Shown here one piece after another: positions 6,759 to 15,000 of a DNA stretch of 64,000 nt (positions within the stretch are counted from its first letter, which is position 1; the number at the start of each line of letters is the position of its first letter). The position numbers and the translations under genes were made by a program. The notes beneath the pieces are model-generated. The model was not told the origin of the DNA. It saw nothing but the letters and a program-made list of their open reading frames with translations, and searched no databases. Source of the DNA: an uncultured Pelagibacteraceae bacterium (lineage in GTDB: Bacteria > Pseudomonadota > Alphaproteobacteria > Pelagibacterales > Pelagibacteraceae); the NCBI GenBank assembly GCA_902575835.1, contig CACGSX010000001.1, positions 229,405-293,404 on the forward strand. The letters are read 5' to 3'.

Positions 6759-8308
6759 TATAAAATTCTTGGTGCTATAAATACCAAAAGTTCATCTAGG
6801 TTATCAGAATTTGCTTTGCCTTTAAAGAGATTACCTATTACAGGAACATTTCCTAAACCTGGAGTTTGATTTTTACTTTGAGAAAGTACGTTTTTCTTAA
6901 TACCACCAATAACAACAATGTCTCCATCAGCAACTAACAATTTAGTAACAATTTCCATTTTATTAATGGGTGGTTCATCTCCTCCAGCAGATCTATTTGG
7001 AGTATCGTTGTTTACTTTTATAGTTAAAAGAACATTTCCATCACCAATAATACTTGGCGTCACTTCTAATTTTAATGCTGCTTCCTTAAAAGAAGTGGAG
7101 GTTGTTCCATCAGATGTTGTTTGATAAGGAATTTCTTCTCCCTGTGTAACAGTTGCTAGCTGATTATCTAATGTAAATACTTTTGGATTAGAAATTGTTT
7201 TACCCATTCCCATGCTTTCTAATGCTGTAATTTCTGCTTTTAAAACACCAGTAGGTGTTCTTCTAAGAATTCCTATACCACTTGTAGCACCAGTAACTGG
7301 AAAATTGGTTAAACTATCTGTTGCTGCTCCAAGTCCCGCTGCAGTATCTAAATCTGTTCCAAATGCACTACCACTACTTGTGCCCGCAGTACCACCAGAA
7401 ATTTTTCCAGCTCTGTTATAATATCCTCCTATTCTAGTACCAAGAGCTCTTTCGAAATCTGAGTTGGCCTCAACAATAAAAGCTTCTATTAAAACTTGCT
7501 TAGTTCTTATATCAATTTCTTTAACAACTTTATCAACAACATCTAAATCTTTTTCCTTACCTCTTACTATTATAGACCGCGTAGTGGTCTCTTCCGTAAT
7601 TTGAATTGGTGTAAAAGAACTATCTCCTGCTGATTGAGTAAATAATTCATCAATTGTTGCTTTTGCTTGTGCGGGAGTAATGTAATAAAGTCTAAAAATT
7701 TCAGAATAAATTGGTTCTACACTATCTTCTAATTCTACTTTTCTTTTAACAGCTTGAGCTCTTTCAGATTTATATGTTTCTTGTGCTGTTAAAGTTTCAG
7801 GTGAGTGAATCCTTATTAAGTTGCTTGCTACATCAACATCTGATGCAAAATTTTTCATATCCAACAAAGCTTGAAAAGCCTTATCCCACGGTACATCAAT
7901 TAATTCTGCAGAAATTGCTCCGGCAACTTCGTCCCCAACAAGAATGTTAATCTCACCAATTTTACCCATTAGTTTCATTGTTTCTTTGTAATCTAAGTTT
8001 TTAAATTTTAATGTTACCCTTTGTTTTAATAATGGGTAATCGTCAGAAATTATTAGGTAGTTTCGTTGTGCTTCAGATGATATTTTCTTTCTTTTTCCTA
8101 ATTTTCTAGAGTCACCCTCAATAGGTTTGGGTCCCATTTCAAGTGTTTTTGCAACTTCAGATTTTCCTGAATTAACAATATTTTTATCTTTAATTAAGGG
8201 CGTGTTGTGTTTAAATGGTTTGTTGTATTTTGAATTTGGACCACAGGCGCTCAAAATAAAAGCTAAAGCTAAAAGAAAAATTATATTGAAATATTTTTTA
8301 ATAATCAT
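6758..8308 (-). CDS. pilQ: Secretin, outer-membrane pilus pore (PilQ/MshL-like lipoprotein)
   Basis: A 516-residue secretin. The signal peptide ends in a lipobox LSAC (Cys22), so it is a lipoprotein like MshL. An STN/secretin N-domain pair (about residues 95-270, with the repeat-like LYYITPAQAKATIDELF) leads to the C-terminal secretin barrel with VLIEAFIVEANSDFERALG, the gate region and the end motif TPGLGNVPVIGNLFKG. It is shorter than Pseudomonas PilQ and shows no AMIN repeats, so peptidoglycan anchoring must be weaker or provided by another protein. It follows pilP with an 11-base overlap and should form the outer-membrane channel. No separate pilotin gene is visible, consistent with self-lipidation. 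Confidence 0.93.
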   Translation of the reverse strand: MIIKKYFNIIFLLALAFILSACGPNSKYNKPFKHNTPLIKDKNIVNSGKSEVAKTLEMGPKPIEGDSRKLGKRKKISSEAQRNYLIISDDYPLLKQRVTLKFKNLDYKETMKLMGKIGEINILVGDEVAGAISAELIDVPWDKAFQALLDMKNFASDVDVASNLIRIHSPETLTAQETYKSERAQAVKRKVELEDSVEPIYSEIFRLYYITPAQAKATIDELFTQSAGDSSFTPIQITEETTTRSIIVRGKEKDLDVVDKVVKEIDIRTKQVLIEAFIVEANSDFERALGTRIGGYYNRAGKISGGTAGTSSGSAFGTDLDTAAGLGAATDSLTNFPVTGATSGIGILRRTPTGVLKAEITALESMGMGKTISNPKVFTLDNQLATVTQGEEIPYQTTSDGTTSTSFKEAALKLEVTPSIIGDGNVLLTIKVNNDTPNRSAGGDEPPINKMEIVTKLLVADGDIVVIGGIKKNVLSQSKNQTPGLGNVPVIGNLFKGKANSDNLDELLVFIAPRIL

Positions 8309-8753
8309 CTGACTCTCTTACTTGATTATTAAAATCAATAATCATGAATTTACCATCATCTTTTTTAAATATCGCTTCAGTCAATCTTAAGTCTACTAAT
8401 TGAATTTTGCCCAAGTATTGGCCAAGAGTTAAAGTTAAAACTTCTCCTCCAGAGTTTACTATCGAAATATAACTATGATCTTTTCCAGATATTAATCCTG
8501 CTAATTTAAAATTGTATAAGCTTAATTCATTTTCTTGCTCTTCAGCAGGTATGTTACCTGACATCGAGCTTGTACCTTCGTTTCCAGCAAAAGGATCATT
8601 TAATGGAACCTCTTCGTCATCTTCTATTTCTTTTGCTATTTCTTTTACTTGCTCTAAGACTTCTTTTTTTTGATCGTGATTGTCTGCGATAACTAAAGTT
8701 AAAGAACTAATAAAGAAAAATAAAGTTAGTAAGATTATTTTAAAAAAATTCAT
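8298..8753 (-). CDS. pilP: Pilus alignment protein PilP-like
   Basis: A 151-residue exported protein. It has an N-terminal signal/anchor (FFKIILLTLFFFISSLTLVIA), a charged flexible stretch (about 25-75) and a compact C-terminal beta domain (LAGLISGKDHSYISIVNSGGEVLTLTLGQYL), the pattern of the HR/PilP-GspC domain that docks the inner-membrane PilN/PilO pair on the secretin. It lacks the lipobox of classical PilP, so it is probably membrane anchored by its uncleaved helix or released to the periplasm. It lies between pilO (14-base overlap) and the secretin, the canonical position, which carries much of the assignment. Confidence 0.82.
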   Translation of the reverse strand: MNFFKIILLTLFFFISSLTLVIADNHDQKKEVLEQVKEIAKEIEDDEEVPLNDPFAGNEGTSSMSGNIPAEEQENELSLYNFKLAGLISGKDHSYISIVNSGGEVLTLTLGQYLGKIQLVDLRLTEAIFKKDDGKFMIIDFNNQVRESDDY

Positions 8754-9378
8754 CAGGCATTCCTACAATTGTTAATTCACCTTTTGCTACTATCGCTCCA
8801 GTTGAATCATTTTGTACTACACTTATCGTCTCTTTGTCAAAATTTAACATTTTTTTTTGTTTAGACACTGCTCTTTTGAACTTAATATATCCAAGGAAAT
8901 TACCCTTTATTTCGTAGTCTACTGGAATTTTATAATACGAAACCATTTCCTTTGTTAAATTGTTTTCAGATTGCTCTGCATTTCCAGCTTTTAGTACTGG
9001 TTTAGGTTTTTTCTTTTGTATTTTTGAGATAACCAATCCATTGACTGCTGCGTGCTCACTTAGACTTTCATATAAACCTTCAACTTCGGCTTTAGAGTGA
9101 AACAAAGTTGAACTAGCTTCAAATTCAGGTTTTCTTTTTTTTATATTTTTTTTTAGTGTAATTATATCATTTTCAAACTGATTGATTTCATTTTCCTTCT
9201 TAATTTTATCATCAAATTTAGCTTTTCTCTCTTTAACCATTGGATTTAAAATTGCGTAATAAATAATTAAGAAAATAATAATTGCACCAAATCCAATTCC
9301 AAATTTAATAAATGTTTTTTTATCAATAGACGATAGTTTTTGTTTTAAATCATCCATTGTCATGTTTTTTAAATCCAT
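8740..9378 (-). CDS. pilO: Pilus assembly protein PilO-like
   Basis: The ORF track starts at a TTG (9399). I prefer ATG 9378: it has GGAGAG six bases upstream and forms the same TAATG overlap with the preceding stop as the pilQ/pilB junction. The 212-residue protein has a short cytoplasmic head, one transmembrane helix (about 21-45, FGIGFGAIIIFLIIYYAIL), a coiled-coil of Lys/Glu-rich sequence and a periplasmic ferredoxin-like domain ending KGELTIVGMPDEFF. It should pair with the PilN part of the upstream fusion and link to PilP. The family is weakly conserved, so the call relies on topology plus position. Confidence 0.83.
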   Translation of the reverse strand: MDLKNMTMDDLKQKLSSIDKKTFIKFGIGFGAIIIFLIIYYAILNPMVKERKAKFDDKIKKENEINQFENDIITLKKNIKKRKPEFEASSTLFHSKAEVEGLYESLSEHAAVNGLVISKIQKKKPKPVLKAGNAEQSENNLTKEMVSYYKIPVDYEIKGNFLGYIKFKRAVSKQKKMLNFDKETISVVQNDSTGAIVAKGELTIVGMPDEFF

Positions 9379-11093
9379 TATGCGCTCTCCAAAATGCAAG
9401 CTATCTTGAAGCCCTTCATTGTTTGGGAGCTCTGTTGATCATTTGGCAAGGTCATACTTGCTAAAGATGCTTGTGAAATTAATTTTTTGTTATTTAAATT
9501 GCTTATTAACTTTAAAATATCTTGGTCACTAAAAGCTGTACCTTCTATAACTATTAAGTCTGAACCATTATAATCTATTGAGCTGAATTTAACTCTTTTT
9601 GGCACCGCTGAAGCAATTTGCGCTAAAACTTTAAAGCTAATAGTCTTATTTGATTTTATTGACTGGCTAAGCTCAAGTGCTTTATCCATTAAATTTTTTT
9701 CTTTAAGATATTTATTTCTTTCTAAGGTCCTAAGCTCATGTGTTTGAATAACTTCCTCATATCCAGCTATTTTTTTATTTAAATCTGTAATTTGCCAAAA
9801 TGAAAATCCAAAAAGAACTACATATATTGCTACAACTATTCCAGCAATTCCTTTGAATGCAAAATTTGAAAATGCCTTAGCTTTTTTTTGTGCAATCATA
9901 TTTTCTCTATTTGGCAGAAGATTGATATTTTTTACTGCGGTTACAAATTTATAATAACCAAATACATCTAACTTTCTAAAAGCTAATCCCATAACTGTTG
10001 AAAAATAAGATGGATTACTTAATTTAGTTTCATTTTCAATTTGCGCAGGTATTCTGATTCCATCGAATGGATTAAAAAGATTATAGCCAGTATTTACCAT
10101 ATTTTTTCTAAAACTTGCTAAATAATCTTCTACGTTTGGTAAATTAGATGTGACTTTTAAATTTCTAATTCTTTTTTCATATTTAGTTTCAAAATCTTGA
10201 ACTGCTTGTTTAACCTGGGTCATATACCTTCTGACCAAAGCATCCATTTCTTCTTGATTATTACTTTCAGATAAAGTTTTTCTATCTTGAGCTCTAATAA
10301 ATATATCAGTTATGATTGGATTATTTTCATAAAGTATCATTACATAATTTTCATCAAGTCCGAATTCTAGAACTGCTGTTAAATTTGAATCTTCAATTGA
10401 TCCAGCTATTTGATTAATTTGGTCTACTGCAGATTTTAAAGCAAAACATTTAACATCGATGATTACAGCGTTTAATCCCCCTTTCTTAATAATTGCTGTA
10501 TAACTGTTAATGTCTGAAAGTTTTGAGGCAACAAATAAGATATCCATTGTGTTAGCTTTTTCATCTTTGTTTATAACTTGATGGAATATTGAATATTCTG
10601 CTAAGTTATCTGTTAGTTGAACTAAATTCTCCCAAAGTGAATCTGTATCAATAGCTTTTTTTAATTCTTCTTCAGTCATTAAAGGTGCAGTCACAACCCT
10701 AATGATTGCACTTGTAACCGGAATTGCTATTGCAGCATTTGTTGTTGAAACTTTTGATTTTAATAAAGCTAACTTTAGTTCTTCAGCAATTTTGTCTTGA
10801 TTTTCTAATACTGTTCCTCCATCAGGTACACCCTCAAATTTATGAACATAGAATTTATCTAAAACCCATTGATTTGCTTTATTACTTGATACCTGAGCGA
10901 GTCTAATTTCGCTCGATGTCAATTCGACACCTAAAATTTCTTCACCTTTTATTGAGGATTTCCCTAATCTATTTTTTAATAGTTTACTAAAAAAACCTTC
11001 TTTCTTTTGGCCAGCATCTGGTTTTGGTACAGGTTTGTCCGGCGCGCCATCTTTATTCTTCTTTTTAAAAAGATTTGCAAAAGGATTTTTCAT
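9378..11093 (-). CDS. pilM: PilM-PilN fusion: actin-like pilus ATPase joined to inner-membrane alignment protein
   Basis: A 571-residue protein combining what are normally two adjacent genes. After a Lys-rich start (about 1-50), residues 50-370 have the actin-fold PilM pattern (EILGVELTSSEIRLAQVS, AIAIPVTSAIIRVVTAPLM, VIIDVKCFALKSAVDQ, TAVLEFGLDENYVMILYE). A linker containing INLLPNRE, the conserved PilN N-terminal peptide that PilM binds, follows. It leads to one transmembrane helix (about 404-432, GIAGIVVAIYVVLFGFSFW) and a periplasmic coiled coil plus PilN domain. The reading frame is unbroken and no ribosome site or start marks a split. The fusion would fix the PilM-PilN contact at 1:1. 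It heads the minus-strand operon; pilT diverges across a 126-base gap. Confidence 0.9.
   Translation of the reverse strand: MKNPFANLFKKKNKDGAPDKPVPKPDAGQKKEGFFSKLLKNRLGKSSIKGEEILGVELTSSEIRLAQVSSNKANQWVLDKFYVHKFEGVPDGGTVLENQDKIAEELKLALLKSKVSTTNAAIAIPVTSAIIRVVTAPLMTEEELKKAIDTDSLWENLVQLTDNLAEYSIFHQVINKDEKANTMDILFVASKLSDINSYTAIIKKGGLNAVIIDVKCFALKSAVDQINQIAGSIEDSNLTAVLEFGLDENYVMILYENNPIITDIFIRAQDRKTLSESNNQEEMDALVRRYMTQVKQAVQDFETKYEKRIRNLKVTSNLPNVEDYLASFRKNMVNTGYNLFNPFDGIRIPAQIENETKLSNPSYFSTVMGLAFRKLDVFGYYKFVTAVKNINLLPNRENMIAQKKAKAFSNFAFKGIAGIVVAIYVVLFGFSFWQITDLNKKIAGYEEVIQTHELRTLERNKYLKEKNLMDKALELSQSIKSNKTISFKVLAQIASAVPKRVKFSSIDYNGSDLIVIEGTAFSDQDILKLISNLNNKKLISQASLASMTLPNDQQSSQTMKGFKIACILESA
9385..9390 (-). 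promoter_or_regulatory. Ribosome binding site deciding the pilO start
   Basis: GGAGAG on the minus strand, 6 bases before ATG 9378 and inside the last codons of the pilMN fusion. It supports the shorter pilO start over the upstream TTG. Confidence 0.7.
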
Positions 11094-11171
11094 ATTTTTA
11101 TATTTTGAATTTTATCTATATACTCAACTTTTACTAGAATAAAAAGCCCGAGTAGTACATAATGAGTTTTT

Positions 11172-11202
11172 TTGAAATAAATAACTAAAAATTACTTATT
11201 AT
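11172..11202 (+). promoter_or_regulatory. Weak candidate promoter for pilT and the minor pilin operon
   Basis: TTGAAA (11172-11177) and TATTAT (11197-11202) are spaced 19 bases in the 126-base gap between the divergent pilMN and pilT genes. The spacing is longer than ideal and pilT has no clear Shine-Dalgarno. A promoter must exist somewhere in this gap because the flanking genes diverge. Confidence 0.25.
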
Positions 11203-11219
11203 TATAGTATCAATAGTAA

Positions 11220-12236
11220 ATGTTTGAAAAATTAGAAGAACTGGCGAAAAATAACAAGAAGATTTCTGATTTCCACATAAGGTCTGGTGCCCCTCTTGCT
11301 TATCGACAAACAGGGGAGATTATTAAGGTTCAAGAGGTAATGGTTACGGCTCAAGATATAAAAGATTTATTATCAATGAACTGTAATGAACATGAATTAA
11401 ATAAATTTGATAAAACTCACGAATTAGATACTTCGGTAACATTAAGTGGATTAAGATTTAGAGCAAACTTTTATAAAACAATTAAAGGTCCAGCATGCGT
11501 TTGTAGAAGAGTGGAAAGTAAAATTCCTGAAATGGATCAATTTAATTTACCTCAGTCTCTTTATGATATTGTCGACTTTCACAAAGGACTAGTTTTAGTT
11601 ACAGGCCCAACTGGTTCAGGTAAATCAACTACTCTTGCAGCCATTGTTAATGAAATAAATAAAACAAGAACTGCAAATATTATTACCGTAGAAGATCCAG
11701 TTGAATTTATTCATCAAGATAACAAAAGTATTGTTTCTCATAGAGAAGTTGGAAAACAAACAGAAACATTTGCTGCAGCTTTAAAGGCAGCTCTTAGAGA
11801 AGATCCAGATGTAATTTTAGTTGGAGAAATGAGAGACTTAGAAACCATTAGTCTAGCATTAACTGCTGCAGAAACAGGTCATTTAGTATTTGGAACTCTT
11901 CATACGAGTGGTGCGCCTAGTACAATTAATAGAATTATAGATGTATTTCCACCAGAGCAACAAGAACAGATAAGAGCTCAAATTTCAACTTCTCTTAAAA
12001 TGGTCGTCACACAAAGATTATTAAAAACAAGAGACGGTGCTGGTAGAGTTGGTGCTTTTGAAATTATGAAATGTACTGCTCCAATACAAAACTTAATTAG
12101 AGAAGCTAAAATTCATCAAATTCCTAGTATCATGCAAACTGCAGTAAGAGACGGGATGATCACTATGGAAAAATCTTTAGAGGAATTAGCTAAAGCAGGG
12201 AAAATAGATCCAGGTGCTGCAAGATCAGAACATTAA
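11220..12236 (+). CDS. pilT: Type IV pilus retraction ATPase PilT
   Basis: A 338-residue ATPase without the long N-terminal domain of PilB, the usual PilT size. An N-terminal PAS-like domain carries DFHIRSGAPLAYRQTGEI. Walker A GPTGSGKSTTLAA is near residue 130, then the Asp box ITVEDPVEFIHQ, Walker B DPDVILVGEMRD, the His box GHLVFGTLHTSGAPSTINR, and PIQNLIREAKIHQIPS, matching the AIRNLIRE retraction motif of PilT. There is no tetracysteine site. It drives pilus depolymerisation, needed for twitching and DNA uptake. It starts the plus-strand block of minor pilins and overlaps the next gene by 23 bases. No separate pilU is seen. Confidence 0.95.
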   Translation: MFEKLEELAKNNKKISDFHIRSGAPLAYRQTGEIIKVQEVMVTAQDIKDLLSMNCNEHELNKFDKTHELDTSVTLSGLRFRANFYKTIKGPACVCRRVESKIPEMDQFNLPQSLYDIVDFHKGLVLVTGPTGSGKSTTLAAIVNEINKTRTANIITVEDPVEFIHQDNKSIVSHREVGKQTETFAAALKAALREDPDVILVGEMRDLETISLALTAAETGHLVFGTLHTSGAPSTINRIIDVFPPEQQEQIRAQISTSLKMVVTQRLLKTRDGAGRVGAFEIMKCTAPIQNLIREAKIHQIPSIMQTAVRDGMITMEKSLEELAKAGKIDPGAARSEH

Positions 12237-12828
12237 AGGTTTTACATTACTCGAGTTGCTTGTTGTTATTTCAATAGTAGCATTGGTTTCAGCAATAGGT
12301 ATGCCTAACTTTATGAGTTGGCAAAAAGATAGGGAAGTTAGAACAGCAGCTGAAAAAATTGCAAATGCTATCAATATGGCCAATACACGTACAGCAAACG
12401 GAAGTCTCGAAGTTGTAAAAATTACTTTTGAAAGTACTGGATCATCTACTAGTGTTACTACTGTTGGAATTGACAGAAAAAATTTTTCTGACAGGCTAAA
12501 TAAAGGTTTAGACGTAAAATGTAAAAATGATGCTAAATGGTTTACTAAAACTATTGATCAGCAAACTTTTTCTATTGCAACAAACTTGACGAAAAAATCG
12601 TCAATTTGTTTTTCTTTGAGAGAAAAAAATTATGGAACTGATGGTATCTTCAACGGTCAAATAAATATCAACTTAGAAAATTCTTCAAATGTTACGGATA
12701 AATTTATAATGATTTGTCGAAGTGGCTCAGGTTGTCCTGGAAAATATTCATACTTGATTGAATGGACAAGATTTGGAAATGTTAACAAATTTAAACGGAG
12801 TAAAAGTGGTGCCTGGACAAGAATGTAA
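12214..12828 (+). CDS. fimT: Minor prepilin, FimT/GspH-like
   Basis: A 204-residue prepilin starting at GTG 12214 inside the end of pilT. Leader MLQDQNIKG is followed by FTLLELLVVISIVALVSAIG with Glu5. The mature domain has the FimT/GspH look: FMSWQKDREVRTAAEKIANAINMANTRTANGS, then beta-strands and paired Cys near the C-terminus (ICRSGSGC). In related loci FimT heads a minor-pilin set that primes fibre assembly and, in some species, binds DNA. The start choice follows from the leader; a usual Shine-Dalgarno is lacking, which fits coupling to pilT. Confidence 0.85.
   Translation: MLQDQNIKGFTLLELLVVISIVALVSAIGMPNFMSWQKDREVRTAAEKIANAINMANTRTANGSLEVVKITFESTGSSTSVTTVGIDRKNFSDRLNKGLDVKCKNDAKWFTKTIDQQTFSIATNLTKKSSICFSLREKNYGTDGIFNGQININLENSSNVTDKFIMICRSGSGCPGKYSYLIEWTRFGNVNKFKRSKSGAWTRM
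12797..12800 (+). promoter_or_regulatory. Ribosome binding site deciding the pilV-like start
   Basis: GGAG lies 5 bases before GTG 12806 and 8 before GTG 12809, inside the end of the fimT frame. It argues against the start at 12758 proposed by the ORF track, which would overlap fimT by 71 bases. Confidence 0.6.
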
Positions 12829-13426
12829 ACAAAATAAATTTGATAAAGGAATTACGATATTAGAGGCTTTAGTATCAACTGCTATAATTGCAATAGGATT
12901 TATTGCAATTTTTCAGATGGTTCAATATTCAATTCGTTCGATTGATGTATCAGGTGAAAGAACCAAATCTGGCCTTCTAATTTCAATGGTAGCTGAAGAT
13001 TTAATATCAGAGAAGAATGCATCATCACCAACAAGCAAAGTTTCCTTAACTGATTACCTAATTAGTCAAGAAAAAAGTGGAAAAACTTCCTGGAATGCTC
13101 CTACTTGCAATTCTGGATCCTCCGCATCTCAAACCTTCACTAATACTGTAGATGCTAAAAAATATAAGTGGGCAAATAGATTTTCTAAAAGAAGATTAAA
13201 ATGTAAAGGGACAGAAAATAAAAAAGAACTTAAAGTATATGACATTTGCAATAATGCCGCTTCCGGTAATGTTTGTACTTACAATAATAACAAAAATTAT
13301 AATGGAACTAGACTTTATGACCAAATGGTTTTTGGTCGAATGGAAGTGAATATCAGTACAGGAAGAATTGACAATCAAGGAAATAATAAGCCCAAGAAAG
13401 GATATTTATATTTTCAAATAAGATAA
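12806..13426 (+). CDS. pilV: Minor prepilin, PilV-like
   Basis: The track start at 12758 gives an overlong leader. GTG 12806 (or 12809) has GGAG upstream and leaves a ~15-residue leader ending FDKG, followed by ITILEALVSTAIIAIGFIAIFQ, with Glu at mature position 5. The protein is then about 206 residues. ITILEALVSTAIIAIG resembles the PilV/GspI family (MTLLEVLVAxxIxxIG). The mature part has two pairs of Cys (APTCNSG and RLKCKG; DICNNAASGNVC). It ends with the TAA overlapping the next ATG by one base. It should sit in the minor-pilin complex at the pilus tip with PilW, PilX and PilY1. Confidence 0.8.
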   Translation: MVPGQECKQNKFDKGITILEALVSTAIIAIGFIAIFQMVQYSIRSIDVSGERTKSGLLISMVAEDLISEKNASSPTSKVSLTDYLISQEKSGKTSWNAPTCNSGSSASQTFTNTVDAKKYKWANRFSKRRLKCKGTENKKELKVYDICNNAASGNVCTYNNNKNYNGTRLYDQMVFGRMEVNISTGRIDNQGNNKPKKGYLYFQIR

Positions 13427-14262
13427 TGAAAAAAATAAGCAACATATCTGGGGTAACTTTAATTGAAATTTTATTAGGTATTGTAATCTCTGTGATAATG
13501 ATGGGAGCAATGTTAACGTCGTACAATGTTGTGAATAATTCATATTCGCAAGTTACTGATAAAGCAAAAATATCTAATCAAGGCAAAGTAGTGTTGGGAA
13601 TGATAATGGCCGATATTAGAAATGCTGGTTTTAAATATTATGGTGATACAGTGAAAACTACAAATGAACATGTTCCAATTCTAATTACTAAAGCATCAAA
13701 TTTTAAAACTGCATGTGATAAAATAGATATTGTTTATGGTGACATGAAATATGATGAAAGCAAAACACCAAAATATACCTTTGAACGATATAAAGTAACT
13801 TATAGCTGTGAACGTTCAAAACTTCCTGATAAAAGCGCACCTCCGTTACCAGGAAATAAATTTCCACCTATCAATGCATTTGCTATTTATAAAACTAAAG
13901 TTATTTGGGATGAAACTGGAAGTAATTGGAAAAATCCTAGGACAGATGGAAATAATGCAACTTATGAAAAACAATTAGTTGCGGACTATATTGACGATTT
14001 AGTTTTTTTACCAATAGATGATGAAGGTAAATTAATAAATCCTCCACCAACGACAAATAATGCAACAAAAGATAAATTATATAAAATTAAAACTGTTGAT
14101 ATAGCGCTTTCTATAAGATCAACAAAAAAATTCTATAGATCTGATAAAGATAGAACTAAGTTTACATTAAATAATCCTCTTAGAAAAAAAACTAGGAATG
14201 ATAAATATTTTAGAGAAACAATAGTTGTAACTGCACATGCAAGGAATATGGGAACATTATAA
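13426..14262 (+). CDS. pilW: Minor prepilin, PilW-like
   Basis: A 278-residue prepilin. Leader MKKISNISG precedes VTLIEILLGIVISVIMMGAML, with Glu5. The early mature part has YNVVNNSYSQVTDKAKISNQGKVVLGMIMADIRNAGF, the long-helix pattern of PilW/GspJ (a typical LGMIMADIRNAG-type segment). The C-terminal half contains VDIALSIRSTKKFYR and ends HARNMGTL, also family-like. Its start and stop each overlap the neighbouring gene by one base, so pilV-pilW-pilX are tightly coupled. It probably helps build the initiation complex for pilus extension and hold PilY1. Confidence 0.85.
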   Translation: MKKISNISGVTLIEILLGIVISVIMMGAMLTSYNVVNNSYSQVTDKAKISNQGKVVLGMIMADIRNAGFKYYGDTVKTTNEHVPILITKASNFKTACDKIDIVYGDMKYDESKTPKYTFERYKVTYSCERSKLPDKSAPPLPGNKFPPINAFAIYKTKVIWDETGSNWKNPRTDGNNATYEKQLVADYIDDLVFLPIDDEGKLINPPPTTNNATKDKLYKIKTVDIALSIRSTKKFYRSDKDRTKFTLNNPLRKKTRNDKYFRETIVVTAHARNMGTL

Positions 14263-14942
14263 TGATAAATAATAATGAAAAAGGTTTTGCGCTAGTTCTT
14301 TCATTAGTCTTGATGCTAGTAATGTCATTAATGGGTGGTGCTCTTATTGTAATTTCTGCTGGAGACCATCAAGGCAACAATCGAAGTGATGAATATCAAC
14401 AAACCTTTTATGTTGCAGAAACAGCACTTCTTGAAGGAGAGAGATATGTGCTCAATCAATCTTTAGGACCTTGGAATATAAGCAATCATCAAAGGGATAT
14501 GAGCAAAAGAAATCTTCCTAACAATACATTGAGTTTTCCAACTAATATGACCCAAAAAAACTATAATTCCAAATCTATGAGCTCAGATAATTACCTATCA
14601 CAATCAGATACTTGTTATAATTCTTTTCAAGTAAACAAAAAAAACTACAAAGTCGTTGTTGCTGAAAGTTGGAACTTTGGGGTAATACTGGATGACAGTT
14701 TAGGTTCAAAAACTATTCCCAAGAGTGAGATCGATAAATTGAAGAAATTTTACTATCAATATTTTATCGAGCAGGTAGGCTCTGCTCCATTTAAAGGCAC
14801 AGGAATAAGCGTAAAAAAACAAGCTGGAAATACAGGAAGTGATGGTATTGCTTACAGAGTTTATGGATGCGGTATCAAAAAAGAGAAAGATGATATAAAT
14901 TTAGTAGTAGCACTTGAAAGTGTAATTGTTTTACCGAAATAA
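14262..14942 (+). CDS. pilX: Minor prepilin, PilX-like
   Basis: A 226-residue protein. Leader MINNNEKG precedes FALVLSLVLMLVMSLMGGALI, which lacks the Glu5 of other pilins, as PilX/GspK-type proteins do. After the helix comes SDEYQQTFYVAETALLEGERYV, matching the family signature of AEAALxxGE type. Two Cys (DTCYNSF, GCGIKKEK) could pair. The missing Glu5 and the conserved post-helix segment support PilX, which caps the minor-pilin complex. A 58-base gap without obvious signals separates it from the next gene. Confidence 0.85.
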   Translation: MINNNEKGFALVLSLVLMLVMSLMGGALIVISAGDHQGNNRSDEYQQTFYVAETALLEGERYVLNQSLGPWNISNHQRDMSKRNLPNNTLSFPTNMTQKNYNSKSMSSDNYLSQSDTCYNSFQVNKKNYKVVVAESWNFGVILDDSLGSKTIPKSEIDKLKKFYYQYFIEQVGSAPFKGTGISVKKQAGNTGSDGIAYRVYGCGIKKEKDDINLVVALESVIVLPK

Positions 14943-15000
14943 ATATGGCAAATTTGTTTATAAATAAAAAATATTTTAATGTAATAAGTAAAATTATTTT

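Noticed and set aside
12758-12805. Track start of the PilV-like gene overlapping fimT by 71 bases
   Set aside because: A GTG at 12806 has a GGAG site and gives a normal prepilin leader; the longer form would be anomalous for this family.
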